Shown one piece after another: positions 33,874-43,049 of a stretch of 64,000 bases of DNA. Numbering within the stretch: position 1 is the stretch's first letter; every line of letters begins with the position of its first letter. This stretch comes from Rhodopseudomonas_A palustris_F (GTDB lineage: Bacteria > Pseudomonadota > Alphaproteobacteria > Rhizobiales > Xanthobacteraceae). The stretch lies in the NCBI RefSeq assembly GCF_000013745.1, contig NC_007925.1, forward strand, positions 4,898,001 to 4,962,000. The letters run 5' to 3'. Made by a program: the position numbers and the translations under genes. The notes beneath the pieces were generated by a model. The model had not been told where the DNA came from. It saw nothing but the letters and a program-made list of their open reading frames with translations, and did not search any database.

Positions 33874-34332
33874 TTACAAATTCTCCGCATCAAGCTCTGC
33901 TAGATCGGACAGTGCCTCGCTTCTTTTCATATCGCGCGCACGCTTATAGGCGAAGAGATGGTCAGCTTTGATCCTGCGATGGCGACCGACCAAAGAATGC
34001 TCTATTTCGCCTTTCTCAAGAAGCGACACGAGGAATGGCCGCGACACATTTAAGATGTCGGCTGCTTGCTGAGTCGTAAGCATCTTACTAACTGGGACAA
34101 GCGTCACCGCATCGCCGCGACCTACGTGACGAAGCAATTCCATCAGAAGATTCGACAAGGCTGGGGATAGCGTTATCTCGGACGGTTGCTTGGCGTTTTC
34201 GCTCAGCACACGCAGCTTTGCATCACCAGTGGCGTGCGTGGCGAGAATCTTCCGCAATTGATTGGCTGCCGCCTTTTCATTCTCAGACGGCAAACGGCCA
34301 CCGAGGCCCTCGGCAAAAGCTGGCATGGTCAT
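33874..34332 (-). CDS. HTH excisionase-family protein, putative antitoxin
   Basis: A 152-residue protein with a MerR/excisionase-like helix-turn-helix at about 85-135 (MLTTQQAADILNVSRPFLVS, then a GRHRRIKADHLF wing). The N-terminal half is a charged helical region that could clasp the PIN protein. GGAG is placed eight bases before ATG 34332. With the downstream PIN gene it makes a two-gene toxin-antitoxin-like operon; the order antitoxin-toxin is usual. Confidence 0.78.
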   Translation of the reverse strand: MTMPAFAEGLGGRLPSENEKAAANQLRKILATHATGDAKLRVLSENAKQPSEITLSPALSNLLMELLRHVGRGDAVTLVPVSKMLTTQQAADILNVSRPFLVSLLEKGEIEHSLVGRHRRIKADHLFAYKRARDMKRSEALSDLAELDAENL

Positions 34333-34365
34333 GTTATGAACTCCGTAGGGTGTTCGCTACCAGAT

Positions 34366-34400
34366 ATTCGAAATAAACGCAATATAAGAAACATTCGAAA
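34366..34400. promoter_or_regulatory. paired TTCGAA sites, possible autoregulatory operator
   Basis: ATTCGAAA occurs twice, at 34366-34373 and 34393-34400, 27 bp apart, in the AT-rich region 30-70 bp upstream of the antitoxin start. Spacing close to three helical turns suggests binding by the antitoxin dimer. Confidence 0.4.
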
Positions 34401-34552
34401 CGGACTTTGGTTCGGAAAAACCTTGCGGAAGACACACCCAATTAGGCCATTCCTCCCGACTGCAAGTTCGACCACTACGAGGCCAATGAGCGGTGAGGCC
34501 GTTCTTCGACGCCGACATCCTGATCTAAACGGCCCGCCGCATAGCCGCGCAA

Positions 34553-35329
34553 CTACGCAGCCACGCACCCCTGCGCGACGATCACCCTTGCGCCGGCATC
34601 GGCGAGGCGTTGGCGTTGCTGCTCGGAGGCGCCAGCGTCGGTGACCAGCGTCCAGCGCGGCGGCAGCGGCGCCCAGGCCAATTGTTCGGCGCGGCCGAGC
34701 TTGCTGGCGTCGGCGAGCACGATCAGCTCCTTGGCCTGCTGCATCATCAGCGACTTCAACGCCACCTGCTCGAGATCCGCCTCGCACAAGCCGCGGCCGC
34801 CGACCACGCCGTCGGCGCTCATGATGGCGCGGGTCGCGGACAGCCGGCGCAGCGCCTCGTTGGCGAGCGGCCCCATCGTGCTCATGCTGGTCGAGCGCAA
34901 CGCGCCGCCGAGCACGACCAGCTCGATCGCCGGCGCCTTGGCGAGAAACGGCAACAGCGCCAGATTGTTGGTGATGATGCGCAGCCGCCGCTGCAGCAGC
35001 AGCCGGCTGAACGCTGCGACCGTCGACCCGGCATCCAGGATCAGCGTGTCGCCGTCCTCGATCAGCTCGATCGCGGCGCGCGCGATCGCCTGCTTGGCGT
35101 CGCCATCGACCGCGAGCCGCTGCTCGAAGGTGGTCTCGATGGCGTGGCCGGTGAGAATCGCGCCGCCATAGGTGCGGCGCACCGCGTTGATCTTGGAGAG
35201 CTGCTGCAGATCGCGCCGCACCGTGGAGGCGGAGACCTCGAACCGCCGCGCGAGGTCGTCGATATCGATCTCGCCGGCGTTCAGCGCTTCCAACAGGCGG
35301 GCGTGACGCTCCTTGCTGCGCATCGACAT
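34553..35329 (-). CDS. DeoR family transcriptional regulator
   Basis: A 258-residue sugar-type regulator: N-terminal helix-turn-helix (about 5-60, FEVSASTVRRDLQQLSKIN is the recognition region) and a C-terminal DeoR-type effector domain with phosphosugar-binding motifs GDTLILDAGST and SADGV. It lies downstream of pdxA2 on the same strand and very probably controls the kdgT-dtnK-pdxA2 operon, responding to a four-carbon acid phosphate. Start at ATG 35329; the next ATG at 35323 is possible. Confidence 0.88.
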   Translation of the reverse strand: MSMRSKERHARLLEALNAGEIDIDDLARRFEVSASTVRRDLQQLSKINAVRRTYGGAILTGHAIETTFEQRLAVDGDAKQAIARAAIELIEDGDTLILDAGSTVAAFSRLLLQRRLRIITNNLALLPFLAKAPAIELVVLGGALRSTSMSTMGPLANEALRRLSATRAIMSADGVVGGRGLCEADLEQVALKSLMMQQAKELIVLADASKLGRAEQLAWAPLPPRWTLVTDAGASEQQRQRLADAGARVIVAQGCVAA

Positions 35330-35459
35330 CTCGACTCTCAGACCCGCTCCGCTGTGACGCCGTGCCGGGCGTCGCCTTTGGCAAACCCGCGGCACGGCCG
35401 TTTCGATAGCATGACGCCGCGGCGCAGTGGAATGCTGCGCTTCTCCGACCTTAAGCCGT

Positions 35460-35572
35460 CACTCCGGGGCACGAGCAGCGAAGCTGCGAGCGAACCCGGA
35501 GTCTCGTACTCACCGCCCTGCAATACGGGATTCCGGGTTCGCTCGTTCTTCGAACTCGCGCCCCGGAATGAC
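35460..35572. repeat. dispersed palindromic repeat, family A (short form)
   Basis: CACTCCGGGGCACGAGCAGC at the left is paired with GCGCCCCGGAATGACAG at the right, with inner CCCGGAGT / ATTCCGGGTTCG arms. It lies between pdxA2 and the DeoR gene. Confidence 0.7.
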
Positions 35573-35613
35573 AGCCTCGTTTTCAGTCGCGCCAGCGCGA
35601 TTGATCGAACCGC

Positions 35614-36621
35614 TCAGACCGGCTCGGCGACCTGCTTCGGCGCCAGCTCGACCGCCTGGCGCAGCGCCTCGATCAGGCTGCGCTCGTCGGCGATGCCCTT
35701 GCCGGCGATGTCGAAGGCGGTGCCGTGGTCGACCGAGGTGCGGATCACCGGCAGGCCGACGGTGATGTTCACCCCGGCTTCCAGCCCCAGCACCTTGATC
35801 GGGCCGTGGCCCTGATCGTGATACATCGCCACCACCATGTCGAAGTCGCCGCGGCCGGCGAGGAAGAACAGCGTGTCGGCCGGCAGCGGGCCGCGGACGT
35901 CCCAGCCCTTGCGCTGACAGGCTTCGATGGCGGGGGTGATCTTCTCGGCTTCCTCGCCGCGGCCGAACAGACCGTTCTCGCCGGCGTGCGGATTGATCGC
36001 GCAGACGCCGATCTTCGGATTCTTGATGCCGGCGCGGACCAGCACCTCGTGGCCGCGCGTGATCACGCGCTCGACCAGGCCGGGCTCGATCTTGGCGATG
36101 GCGTCGATCAGGCCGATATGAGTCGTAACGTGGATCACCCGCAGCTTCGGCGACACCAGCATCATCGAGACTTCGGGGGTGCCGGTGAGATGCGCCAGCA
36201 TTTCGGTGTGGCCGGGGAATTTGTGGCCGGCGGCGTGCAGCGCTTCCTTGGAGAGCGGCGCGGTGCAGATGCCCTGCGCGACCCCGGCCTGCACCAGTTG
36301 CACCGCCTTCTCGATGAAGCGGAACGCCGCCTCGCCGGCGACCGGCGACATTTTGCCGAACGGCAGATCGTCAGGGACGATCTTGAGATCGACGCACTGC
36401 ACCGCCTTCGAGGCAAAATTCGCGTCCTTGGCGTCGCTCAAGGCGTCGACCTGCAGCGACAGCCCGCAGATCTTGCCGGCCTTGCGCAGCCGGTTGGCGT
36501 CGCCGACCACCAGCGCGTTGCAATTCTTCTGCGCGTCGGGATGCGCCAAGGCCTTCATGATCACCTCGGGCCCAATGCCGGCGGGATCGCCCATGGTGAT
36601 CGCAATGGTCGGACGGGTCAT
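35614..36621 (-). CDS. pdxA2: 4-phospho-D-threonate/erythronate 3-dehydrogenase, PdxA2-like
   Basis: A 335-residue member of the PdxA family with TMGDPAGIGPEV at the N-terminus and metal ligands in FPGHTEML and YHDQGHGPIK. Its position directly after a DUF1537 kinase, with a four-base ATGA overlap, identifies it as the PdxA2 type that oxidatively decarboxylates 4-phospho-D-threonate (or erythronate) to dihydroxyacetone phosphate, rather than the pyridoxine enzyme. Confidence 0.88.
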   Translation of the reverse strand: MTRPTIAITMGDPAGIGPEVIMKALAHPDAQKNCNALVVGDANRLRKAGKICGLSLQVDALSDAKDANFASKAVQCVDLKIVPDDLPFGKMSPVAGEAAFRFIEKAVQLVQAGVAQGICTAPLSKEALHAAGHKFPGHTEMLAHLTGTPEVSMMLVSPKLRVIHVTTHIGLIDAIAKIEPGLVERVITRGHEVLVRAGIKNPKIGVCAINPHAGENGLFGRGEEAEKITPAIEACQRKGWDVRGPLPADTLFFLAGRGDFDMVVAMYHDQGHGPIKVLGLEAGVNITVGLPVIRTSVDHGTAFDIAGKGIADERSLIEALRQAVELAPKQVAEPV

Positions 36622-37868
36622 GAGAAGCTTCCTTTGGTTCGAACGGCGGCAAGCCGTTCGCTGATACGGATCAAGCTCTGTTCGTCGCCGAACGCGCCGG
36701 CCTTGGTGGCGATCGGGACCGACAATCGGCCCAGCGTAAGGCCGAGCGAAACGCCCGGCTCGATTTCGTCGGCGAGCCGAATGCCGTTGACGCCGAAACG
36801 CGCCAACAGGGCCGCCGCGGTTTCGCCGCCGGTGGCGGCAAAGGCGCCGATCGACGGCGCGACGCTTTGCAGCGTTTCGGCCAGTCGCTGCGCCAGCTTG
36901 GGGCCGAGCGCCATGTCGGGATGATCGTTCATCACGATCTCGACCAGCGCATCGCCGCCGCCGGACAAGCGTTGCATGACGGCGAGCGCCAGTTCGGCGC
37001 GGCCGCCGCCGTCGTTGAGCAGCGTCTGCGGCGTCACCGGGAAATGCGCCACGGTGCCGGTCGCCACCAGCTTGCAGGCGGCGGAGCGCGAGGCGCCGGC
37101 GAGCGACCCCACCACGATCAGGGTGCCGTGGGCGCTGGTCGGGATTCGCAACGGCGCAACCGCATGCTCGGCCTCGAGCCCGGCCAGCGCGTGCGCCAGC
37201 CCGCCGCTGCCGATGAAGAAGGTGGATGGCGACGCCGGCAGGCTCGCGTCCGCGATCAGATGCAGATCTTGGTCGGTCTCGGCATCGCACACCGCGACGA
37301 CGTCGCCCTGGCGCGAAAGCTTCGCGAACACCGCGCGCAGCTCGCCGCCGCGGATGGCAGCCAACGTTACTTTCTCGCCGCGCACGCCGGCACTCGCCAG
37401 CACGTCGACCAGATCGGCAGTCGGATAGGAGTGATCGCGCTGCCAGACTTCGGCCTGCTCGAGCGGCTGGCCGCCGACCACGATACGGCCGTCGATCGTG
37501 GTGCGGCCGGTGGCCGGAAACGCCGGCGCGAACACGCCGAACGCGCCGCCCAGGCGGGACTTCAGATAGGACAGCGTCGCCGCGGTTTCCGCGGCGGGCT
37601 GGCCGCGCAACGTCGAGTCGATCTTCTTGAACAGGATACGCTCCGCCGCGGCCAACTGCGTCAGCACCTCGGCGTGGCGGCGGGCGGCGTCCGCGGCGCT
37701 GAGGCCGCGGCTCGCTGCGTCATAGGCCAGCACCGGCAGCTGGTGATCCTGCGCGGCGTCGGCTTCTCCCCAGGTCACCGCAGCCGCGCGTCCCCTTCGA
37801 CCGAAGGCGATCGCGCAGTCCGCGGCACCGGTGAGATCGTCCGCGAGGATCAACCAGCCATGCGCCAT
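36618..37868 (-). CDS. dtnK: four-carbon acid sugar kinase (DUF1537)
   Basis: A 416-residue kinase of the four-carbon acid sugar kinase family. The N-terminal LADDLTGAADCA motif and the C-terminal TGGETAAALL nucleotide motif are diagnostic. It phosphorylates D-threonate or D-erythronate at O4, feeding PdxA2. No separate threonate/erythronate dehydrogenase is present, which fits the two-step D-threonate route. The gene begins two bases before the end of the kdgT gene region and overlaps pdxA2 by four bases. Confidence 0.85.
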   Translation of the reverse strand: MAHGWLILADDLTGAADCAIAFGRRGRAAAVTWGEADAAQDHQLPVLAYDAASRGLSAADAARRHAEVLTQLAAAERILFKKIDSTLRGQPAAETAATLSYLKSRLGGAFGVFAPAFPATGRTTIDGRIVVGGQPLEQAEVWQRDHSYPTADLVDVLASAGVRGEKVTLAAIRGGELRAVFAKLSRQGDVVAVCDAETDQDLHLIADASLPASPSTFFIGSGGLAHALAGLEAEHAVAPLRIPTSAHGTLIVVGSLAGASRSAACKLVATGTVAHFPVTPQTLLNDGGGRAELALAVMQRLSGGGDALVEIVMNDHPDMALGPKLAQRLAETLQSVAPSIGAFAATGGETAAALLARFGVNGIRLADEIEPGVSLGLTLGRLSVPIATKAGAFGDEQSLIRISERLAAVRTKGSFS

Positions 37869-37870
37869 GG

Positions 37871-38911
37871 TCAGCGGCCGGTCACGGGCGCGACGGGGGC
37901 CACCGGCGCGGTGGGCGCGATGTCGTCGGCCACCACCAACGCCTCTTCCGGTTCGTCGGCGCCGCGGCCGACAATGCCGGCGAGCCAGGCGGTGACGATC
38001 GGGGTCAGGATCGCGGTGACCACGACGCAGGCCGCAACCAGAATGGTCGCGGGCCGCGCGGCGTCGGCATAGGCCGGATTGGCCGCGGCGACGATCGCCG
38101 GGACGGCGGCGGCATTGCCCGCGGTCGAGGCCGCGGCAACGCCGGCGATGCCGGTGCCGCCGGTGAGACGATCGGCGAAGAACAGCGGAATGCCGGTCAC
38201 CACCACGACGGCGACACCCATGCCGAGGCCGAGCAGGCCGGCCTGCCACACCTTGGTGAGGTCAAGGCCGGTGCCGAGCGCGAAGGCGAAGAACGGGATC
38301 ATCACCGGCACGGCGCGGCTGAGAAACGCGCGCATCTCGCGGTCGAGATTGCCGATGATCATGCCGACGATCAGCGGCAGGATGGCGCCGACCAGGGTCT
38401 GCCAGGGGAACGCCGACAGCCCGGCGACGCCGAGCGTCACCATGGTGAGGAACGGGCCGCTCTCCAGCGTCATGATGGTATAGGCGCCGACGTCCTTCGG
38501 ACGGCCGTATTGGCCCATCAGCGCCATGTAGAGGCCGCCATTGGTGTCGTTCATCGCCGCGACGATGGCGAGCGTCGAAATCCCGGCGAACATGCCGCCG
38601 GTGACCGGGCTCTCGCCGAGAATGCGGCCGAACACCACGCCGAGGATCACCGCGACGCCGACCTTCACGAACAGCAGCGTGCCGCCCTTCTTGACGATGT
38701 AGGGGGTGGAGCGGAAATCGATGCTGGCGCCCATGCAGACGTAAAACACCGCCAGAATGGTCAGGGCGCCGGAGAACAGCGCCCCGGTGAAGGAGCCGAA
38801 GAATTGCGGGGTGCCGGGGAAGAAGGTGGTGATCAACGCGCCGATCAACAGCGGCACCGTCATCATCCCGCCGGGCACTTTCTCGATCGCTCGCTTAATC
38901 GGAATCTGCAT
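37871..38911 (-). CDS. kdgT: 2-keto-3-deoxygluconate permease family transporter
   Basis: A 346-residue inner-membrane permease of the KdgT family with about ten hydrophobic segments and the MQIPIKRAIEKVPGGMM start. In this operon it most likely imports the four-carbon sugar acid rather than ketodeoxygluconate. Its C-terminal tail (repeats of APVAP) is longer than usual. It is the first gene of the operon, preceded by several TGCGCAA boxes. Confidence 0.85.
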   Translation of the reverse strand: MQIPIKRAIEKVPGGMMTVPLLIGALITTFFPGTPQFFGSFTGALFSGALTILAVFYVCMGASIDFRSTPYIVKKGGTLLFVKVGVAVILGVVFGRILGESPVTGGMFAGISTLAIVAAMNDTNGGLYMALMGQYGRPKDVGAYTIMTLESGPFLTMVTLGVAGLSAFPWQTLVGAILPLIVGMIIGNLDREMRAFLSRAVPVMIPFFAFALGTGLDLTKVWQAGLLGLGMGVAVVVVTGIPLFFADRLTGGTGIAGVAAASTAGNAAAVPAIVAAANPAYADAARPATILVAACVVVTAILTPIVTAWLAGIVGRGADEPEEALVVADDIAPTAPVAPVAPVTGR

Positions 38912-38950
38912 GTTGTGACCTTCCCGCGCCCCGCGCTTTTTTGATCAGTT

Positions 38951-39052
38951 TGCGCAATTTTATGTCGGCAACCGCGCCTGATGGGGCTATTTATGCTTAG
39001 GATGCGCAAATCGCAAGCATCTTTGCGCAGTTTACGCAAATATTCTGCGCAA
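38951..39052. promoter_or_regulatory. array of TGCGCAA boxes upstream of kdgT
   Basis: Five related words stand within 100 bp: TGCGCAA at 38951-38957, TGCGCAAA at 39003-39010, TTTGCGCA at 39022-39029, TTTACGCAAA at 39031-39040 and TGCGCAA at 39046-39052. Repeated short boxes are typical operators of DeoR-type repressors, and the operon has such a regulator. Confidence 0.55.
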
Positions 39053-39115
39053 TCGTGTCATGCGCGCGCAGGCGGCCTCGGTGTGATTCGGGGCCGAGGC
39101 GCGTTGCTGCGAGCC

Positions 39116-39286
39116 TCTCCCCTCCCCCTTGCGGGGAGGGGTCGGGGGTGGGGGTCAACAAGCACGGCGTTCGGGTTCGCTCACCACTTGCAGATGGCCT
39201 GAGTGTGGTTCGCCCTGGATGATCCTGACGGCGCGGATCCCGCAGCTACCCCCACCCCCAACCCCTCCCCGCAAGGGGGAGGGGAG
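39116..39286. repeat. long inverted repeat (CCCCTCCCC / GGGGAGGGG)
   Basis: Arms of about 39 bp at 39116-39154 (TCCCCCTTGCGGGGAGGGGT) and 39248-39286 (CCCCTCCCCGCAAGGGGGAG) with a 90-bp spacer. It occupies the gap 38912-39429 between kdgT and the phn cluster; no gene is seen there. Confidence 0.75.
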
Positions 39287-39429
39287 CGCGCCGCCGTTGT
39301 TGCAGGCTCTGCGGTTTAATCTTGAGCGATGAGTTAGGACAGCTAGCAGAGTTCGTTAGGCATGGGGCCTGACGCGGCTCGCGACTCCGGGCTTCGCCGG
39401 AAGGAAGGTTGCAAGGAGCTCCCCTTCCC

Positions 39430-40278
39430 TCACACCACCGCGCGGCGGCCGATGATGGCGAAGCGCAGCCGGCTGGAGATGGCGTCGATCGCCGCCACCG
39501 CGACCATGATCATCAGGATCAGGAACGACACCTTCTGCCATTCCAGCACCCGGATCTGTTCGGCGAGCTGCAGGCCGATGCCGCCGGCGCCGACGATGCC
39601 GATGATGGTGGCCGAGCGGGTGTTGGACTCGATGAAGTACAACAGCTGCCCGGCGATCACCGGCAACACCTGCGGCAACAGCCCGAAGCGGATCTCGTGC
39701 AGCGCATTGCCGCCGGAGGCGCGGACGCCCTCAACCTGCTTGCGATCGGCGCTCTCGAACGCCTCGGAGAACAATTTGCCGAACGCGCCGAAATCCGACA
39801 GCGCGATCGCCAAGACGCCGGCGAACGGGCCGAGCCCGACCACGTTGATCCAGACCAGCGCCCAGATCAGCGTATCGACGCCGCGGATCGAATCCAGAAA
39901 GCGGCGCACCGGAAACCGCACGAAATTGGTCGGCACGATGTTGCGCGCGGCGAGCAGACTGACCGGCAGCGCCAGAACGGCCGCGAGCGTGGTGCCGAGC
40001 AGCGCGATTGACAGCGTCTCGCCCATCGCCGCGAGGTACGTCATGAGCGACGATCCCGGATCCGGCGGGATCATCAACAGCACGAACCAGCCGAGCTGGT
40101 TGAGCCCCGCCCACATCCGCTGCGGCGAGAATTCCAGCTCGTTGAGGCCGAAGATGAACAGCGCCAATGCCGCAAGGATCAGCGTCGGCGGGCCGAGCCG
40201 CGACGACGCCGGGCGCGCGAACACCGCCGGATAGCGCGCTTTCAACCCGCGCAGATCGGAATTCGGAAACTCGCTCAT
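39430..40278 (-). CDS. phnE2: phosphonate ABC transporter permease 2
   Basis: A 282-residue permease with about six membrane segments and the ABC-permease EAA loop (EGVRASGGNALHEIRFGLLP, about residue 185). It would form the channel with PhnE1. The ATG at 40278 overlaps the stop of phnE1 by four bases (ATGA). Gene order phnC-phnD-phnE1-phnE2 with two permeases is common in Rhizobiales. Confidence 0.88.
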   Translation of the reverse strand: MSEFPNSDLRGLKARYPAVFARPASSRLGPPTLILAALALFIFGLNELEFSPQRMWAGLNQLGWFVLLMIPPDPGSSLMTYLAAMGETLSIALLGTTLAAVLALPVSLLAARNIVPTNFVRFPVRRFLDSIRGVDTLIWALVWINVVGLGPFAGVLAIALSDFGAFGKLFSEAFESADRKQVEGVRASGGNALHEIRFGLLPQVLPVIAGQLLYFIESNTRSATIIGIVGAGGIGLQLAEQIRVLEWQKVSFLILMIMVAVAAIDAISSRLRFAIIGRRAVV

Positions 40279-41156
40279 GCGCGTTGTCCGCCGAACAATC
40301 GGCCGCGCACGACGCCGGTGCCGATGTCGATCACGAACACGGTGGCGATGATCAACAGCAGGATCGCGCTGACGTCGGAGTAATAGAATTTGCGGATCGC
40401 CACCACCAGCTCCTGGCCGATGCCGCCGGCGCCGACGAAGCCCATCACCGAGGCACCGCGCACATTCATCTCGAAGCGCAACAGCGCGTAGCCGGCGAAG
40501 CCCGCGGCGACCTGCGGCAGCACCGCAAAGCGCATGCAGGAGAACCAACCGGCGCCGGTGGCGCGGACGCCCTCGACCGGCTTCATGTCGACGTTCTCGA
40601 CGATCTCGGAAAACTGCTTGCCGAGCGCCCCGGTGGAATGGATCGCGATCGCCAGCACGCCGGCCATCGGCCCCAATCCAAACGCAATGACGAAGATCAG
40701 CGCGAACACGATGTCCGGCACGGTGCGGCAGAATTCCAGGTAGCGCATCGCGACGATGCGCAGCCATGGCTGCGGCGCGGTGTTCTTGGCGGCGACGAAG
40801 TTCAACAGCAGCGCCAGCACCGCGCCGCTCAGCGTGCCGACATAGCTGATCAGCACGGTCTCGCCGAGCAGCGCCAGCCACTTATGAAAACCCCAGAACC
40901 ATTCGCCGGGATCGGACCACACCCGGGCGCCGCTCTCCAGCGTGAAGATGCGATCGAAATAGCTGACGAAATTGCCGATCTTGGCAATGAAGGTGGAAAG
41001 ATTGACCTCGGCGCCGACCGCGGCCGCCAGCAGAGCGGCGACCGCGATCGCGGCGCCGATCGCGAAGCGCAGCCGCTTGCGCGCCACCGCGTGGCGATAG
41101 GCGTCGTTCAGCGCTGCGAGCTGCTGCTCGGGCAGAACGGAAACCGCAACCGCCAT
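40275..41156 (-). CDS. phnE1: phosphonate ABC transporter permease 1
   Basis: A 293-residue permease with an N-terminal cytoplasmic helix, about six membrane segments and the EAA loop EGVRATGAGWFSCMRFAVLP. The start at ATG 41156 is the best; a TTG eight codons upstream is possible. A strong terminator-like hairpin separates it from phnD upstream. Confidence 0.88.
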   Translation of the reverse strand: MAVAVSVLPEQQLAALNDAYRHAVARKRLRFAIGAAIAVAALLAAAVGAEVNLSTFIAKIGNFVSYFDRIFTLESGARVWSDPGEWFWGFHKWLALLGETVLISYVGTLSGAVLALLLNFVAAKNTAPQPWLRIVAMRYLEFCRTVPDIVFALIFVIAFGLGPMAGVLAIAIHSTGALGKQFSEIVENVDMKPVEGVRATGAGWFSCMRFAVLPQVAAGFAGYALLRFEMNVRGASVMGFVGAGGIGQELVVAIRKFYYSDVSAILLLIIATVFVIDIGTGVVRGRLFGGQRA

Positions 41157-41178
41157 CAGATCCGACTTTCTACGTTGC

Positions 41179-41213
41179 AAAAAAAGGGAGCCGGATCTTG
41201 CGACCCGGCTCCC
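41179..41213 (-). terminator. intrinsic terminator/attenuator between phnD and phnE1
   Basis: Read on the minus strand: GGGAGCCGG, a 10-nt loop, CCGGCTCCC and then seven T. It can end most transcripts after phnD and lower permease expression relative to the binding protein. Confidence 0.8.
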
Positions 41214-41228
41214 TGGTGGCGCGCGGCG

Positions 41229-42167
41229 TTACGACGCCTTCTTCTTGCGCAGGGCGTCGACGAACTTGATCAACTCGATGGTGCCGTCCCAATCCTTGGT
41301 GGTGGCTGTGTGGAAGCCCTTCTTCTGGCCGTCCGACAGCCGGTCGAACGCGGCCTTGTCCTTGCTCGGCGCATCCATGAACGCCTTGGCGATCGCCGCC
41401 TTGAGATCGGCCGGCAGATCCGAGTTGTAGGCATAGGGGCCGTTGATGATCGGCGCCGACTTGTGGATGATGCGGAACTCATCCTTCTTGAACGGGGTGC
41501 CGTCGGCGTGCTTCAGCATGTTTTTGTGCAGCATCTGGGCCAACGTCGAGTCGTCTTCATTGGTCCACTGGTTGGCGGCGACCTCGACGGTGCCCTGCGC
41601 CAGCGCCAACAGCGCGTTTTCATGGCTGCCGGTGAACACCACTTTGCCGAAGTAAGCTTCGGCGTCGGAGATGCCCAGCTTGTCGAGCTCGAAGCGCGGC
41701 ACGTTGTTGCCGGAGGTGGAGTTCGGATCGACCAGGCCGAGGTTCTTGCCCTTGAGATCGTCGATGCTCTTGAACGGCGTCTTGGCGTTGACGAAGAACA
41801 CCGAGTAATAGCCGGTGGAGCCGTCGACATTGATGTCGTTGGCGAAGGCGTCGGTCTTGACGCCGGTCAGCCGGGCGCGGGCGAACGACGCCGAACCATA
41901 GCTGGCGAGCTGGATGTTGCCGGAGCGCTGGCCCTCGATCACCGCGGCGTAGTCGTTGGCGATCCGCAGATTGACCTTCACGCCGAGTTCCTTGGACAAA
42001 TAAGCGACGAACGGCGTCCAGCGCTCGGTGACGCCGGAGGCGTTTTCGGCGGGGACCACCGCGAAGGTCAGTTCGGGATATTTGGTCTTGTAGTCCTGCG
42101 CCGCGGCGGCGGAGGCGGTGATCGCCAGCGCGGCGGCGGCCAGAAGCATCGAACGACGGTTGATCAT
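41229..42167 (-). CDS. phnD: phosphonate ABC transporter substrate-binding protein
   Basis: A 312-residue periplasmic binding protein with a signal peptide of about 23 residues ending in AAA-QD. The body matches the PhnD family: ELTFAVVPAENASGVTERW near the start, STSGNN binding loop and HENALLALAQGTVEVAA. It binds phosphonates or phosphite. Start at ATG 42167, with AGGG nine bases upstream. Confidence 0.92.
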   Translation of the reverse strand: MINRRSMLLAAAALAITASAAAAQDYKTKYPELTFAVVPAENASGVTERWTPFVAYLSKELGVKVNLRIANDYAAVIEGQRSGNIQLASYGSASFARARLTGVKTDAFANDINVDGSTGYYSVFFVNAKTPFKSIDDLKGKNLGLVDPNSTSGNNVPRFELDKLGISDAEAYFGKVVFTGSHENALLALAQGTVEVAANQWTNEDDSTLAQMLHKNMLKHADGTPFKKDEFRIIHKSAPIINGPYAYNSDLPADLKAAIAKAFMDAPSKDKAAFDRLSDGQKKGFHTATTKDWDGTIELIKFVDALRKKKAS

Positions 42168-42233
42168 GGTGACATCCCTGTGGTTGTGGTGTGTTCGGTT
42201 GCGCGTTGGCAACCATCGTCTGCGTGACGCGGC

Positions 42234-43049
42234 TTACGCCGCGGCTGCGGTGCCGAGCGCCGGCAGCATCCGCCCTGCGGGCTGCGGCGCCGAAGCCGCC
42301 CCCATCACCTCGTTGGCTTCGAGATCGTAGAGTTCGCGCGCGATGTTTTCGGTGAGCGACGCCGGCGCGCCGTCGAACACGATCCGGCCGCTCGACATGC
42401 CGATCAGCCGGTCGCAATAGGTGCGCGCCAGATCGAGCGAGTGCAGGTTGCACAAAACGGTGATGCCGAAATGCTTGTTGATGCGCAGCAGCGCATCCAT
42501 CACGATTCGGGTGTTGCGCGGATCCAGCGAGGCGATCGGCTCGTCGGCGAGGATGATGTCGGGCTGCTGCACCAGCGCGCGCGCAATGGCGACGCGCTGC
42601 TGCTGGCCGCCGGACAGCGAGTCGGCGCGCTGCGCCGCGACGCCGCCCATGTCGAACTGTTCCAGCGCCGACATCGCCAGCGCGCGATCGCGCTCCGGCC
42701 AGGCCTGCACCAGCGAGCGCCACGGCGGCATCTCGGCGAGCCGGCCCATCAGCACGTTGGTCAAGACGTCGAGCCGGCCGACCAGGTTGAACTGCTGAAA
42801 GATCATCGCCGAGCGGGCGCGCCATTGCCGCAGCTCGCGGCCGCGCAACGCGGTGACGTCCTGGCCTTCGAACAGGATGCGACCCGCGGTCGGTTCCGCA
42901 AGCCGGTTGATCATCCGCAGCAGCGTGGATTTTCCGGCGCCGGAGCGGCCGATGACGCCGACAAATCCGCCTGGCGCAACCGCAAACGACGCATCATCGA
43001 CGGCGGCCTTCGTTCCGAAACGGCATGTGAGCCCTTCGACAACCAGCAT
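42234..43049 (-). CDS. phnC: phosphonate ABC transporter ATP-binding protein
   Basis: A 271-residue ABC ATPase: Walker A GRSGAGKST, signature LSGGQQQRVAIARAL, Walker B IILADEPIASLDP and the switch His in LHSLDLA. The start ATG 43049 is preceded by AGGAG. First gene of the minus-strand operon phnC-phnD-phnE1-phnE2, divergent from the acetyltransferase-phnM operon across a 165-bp promoter region. Confidence 0.92.
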   Translation of the reverse strand: MLVVEGLTCRFGTKAAVDDASFAVAPGGFVGVIGRSGAGKSTLLRMINRLAEPTAGRILFEGQDVTALRGRELRQWRARSAMIFQQFNLVGRLDVLTNVLMGRLAEMPPWRSLVQAWPERDRALAMSALEQFDMGGVAAQRADSLSGGQQQRVAIARALVQQPDIILADEPIASLDPRNTRIVMDALLRINKHFGITVLCNLHSLDLARTYCDRLIGMSSGRIVFDGAPASLTENIARELYDLEANEVMGAASAPQPAGRMLPALGTAAAA

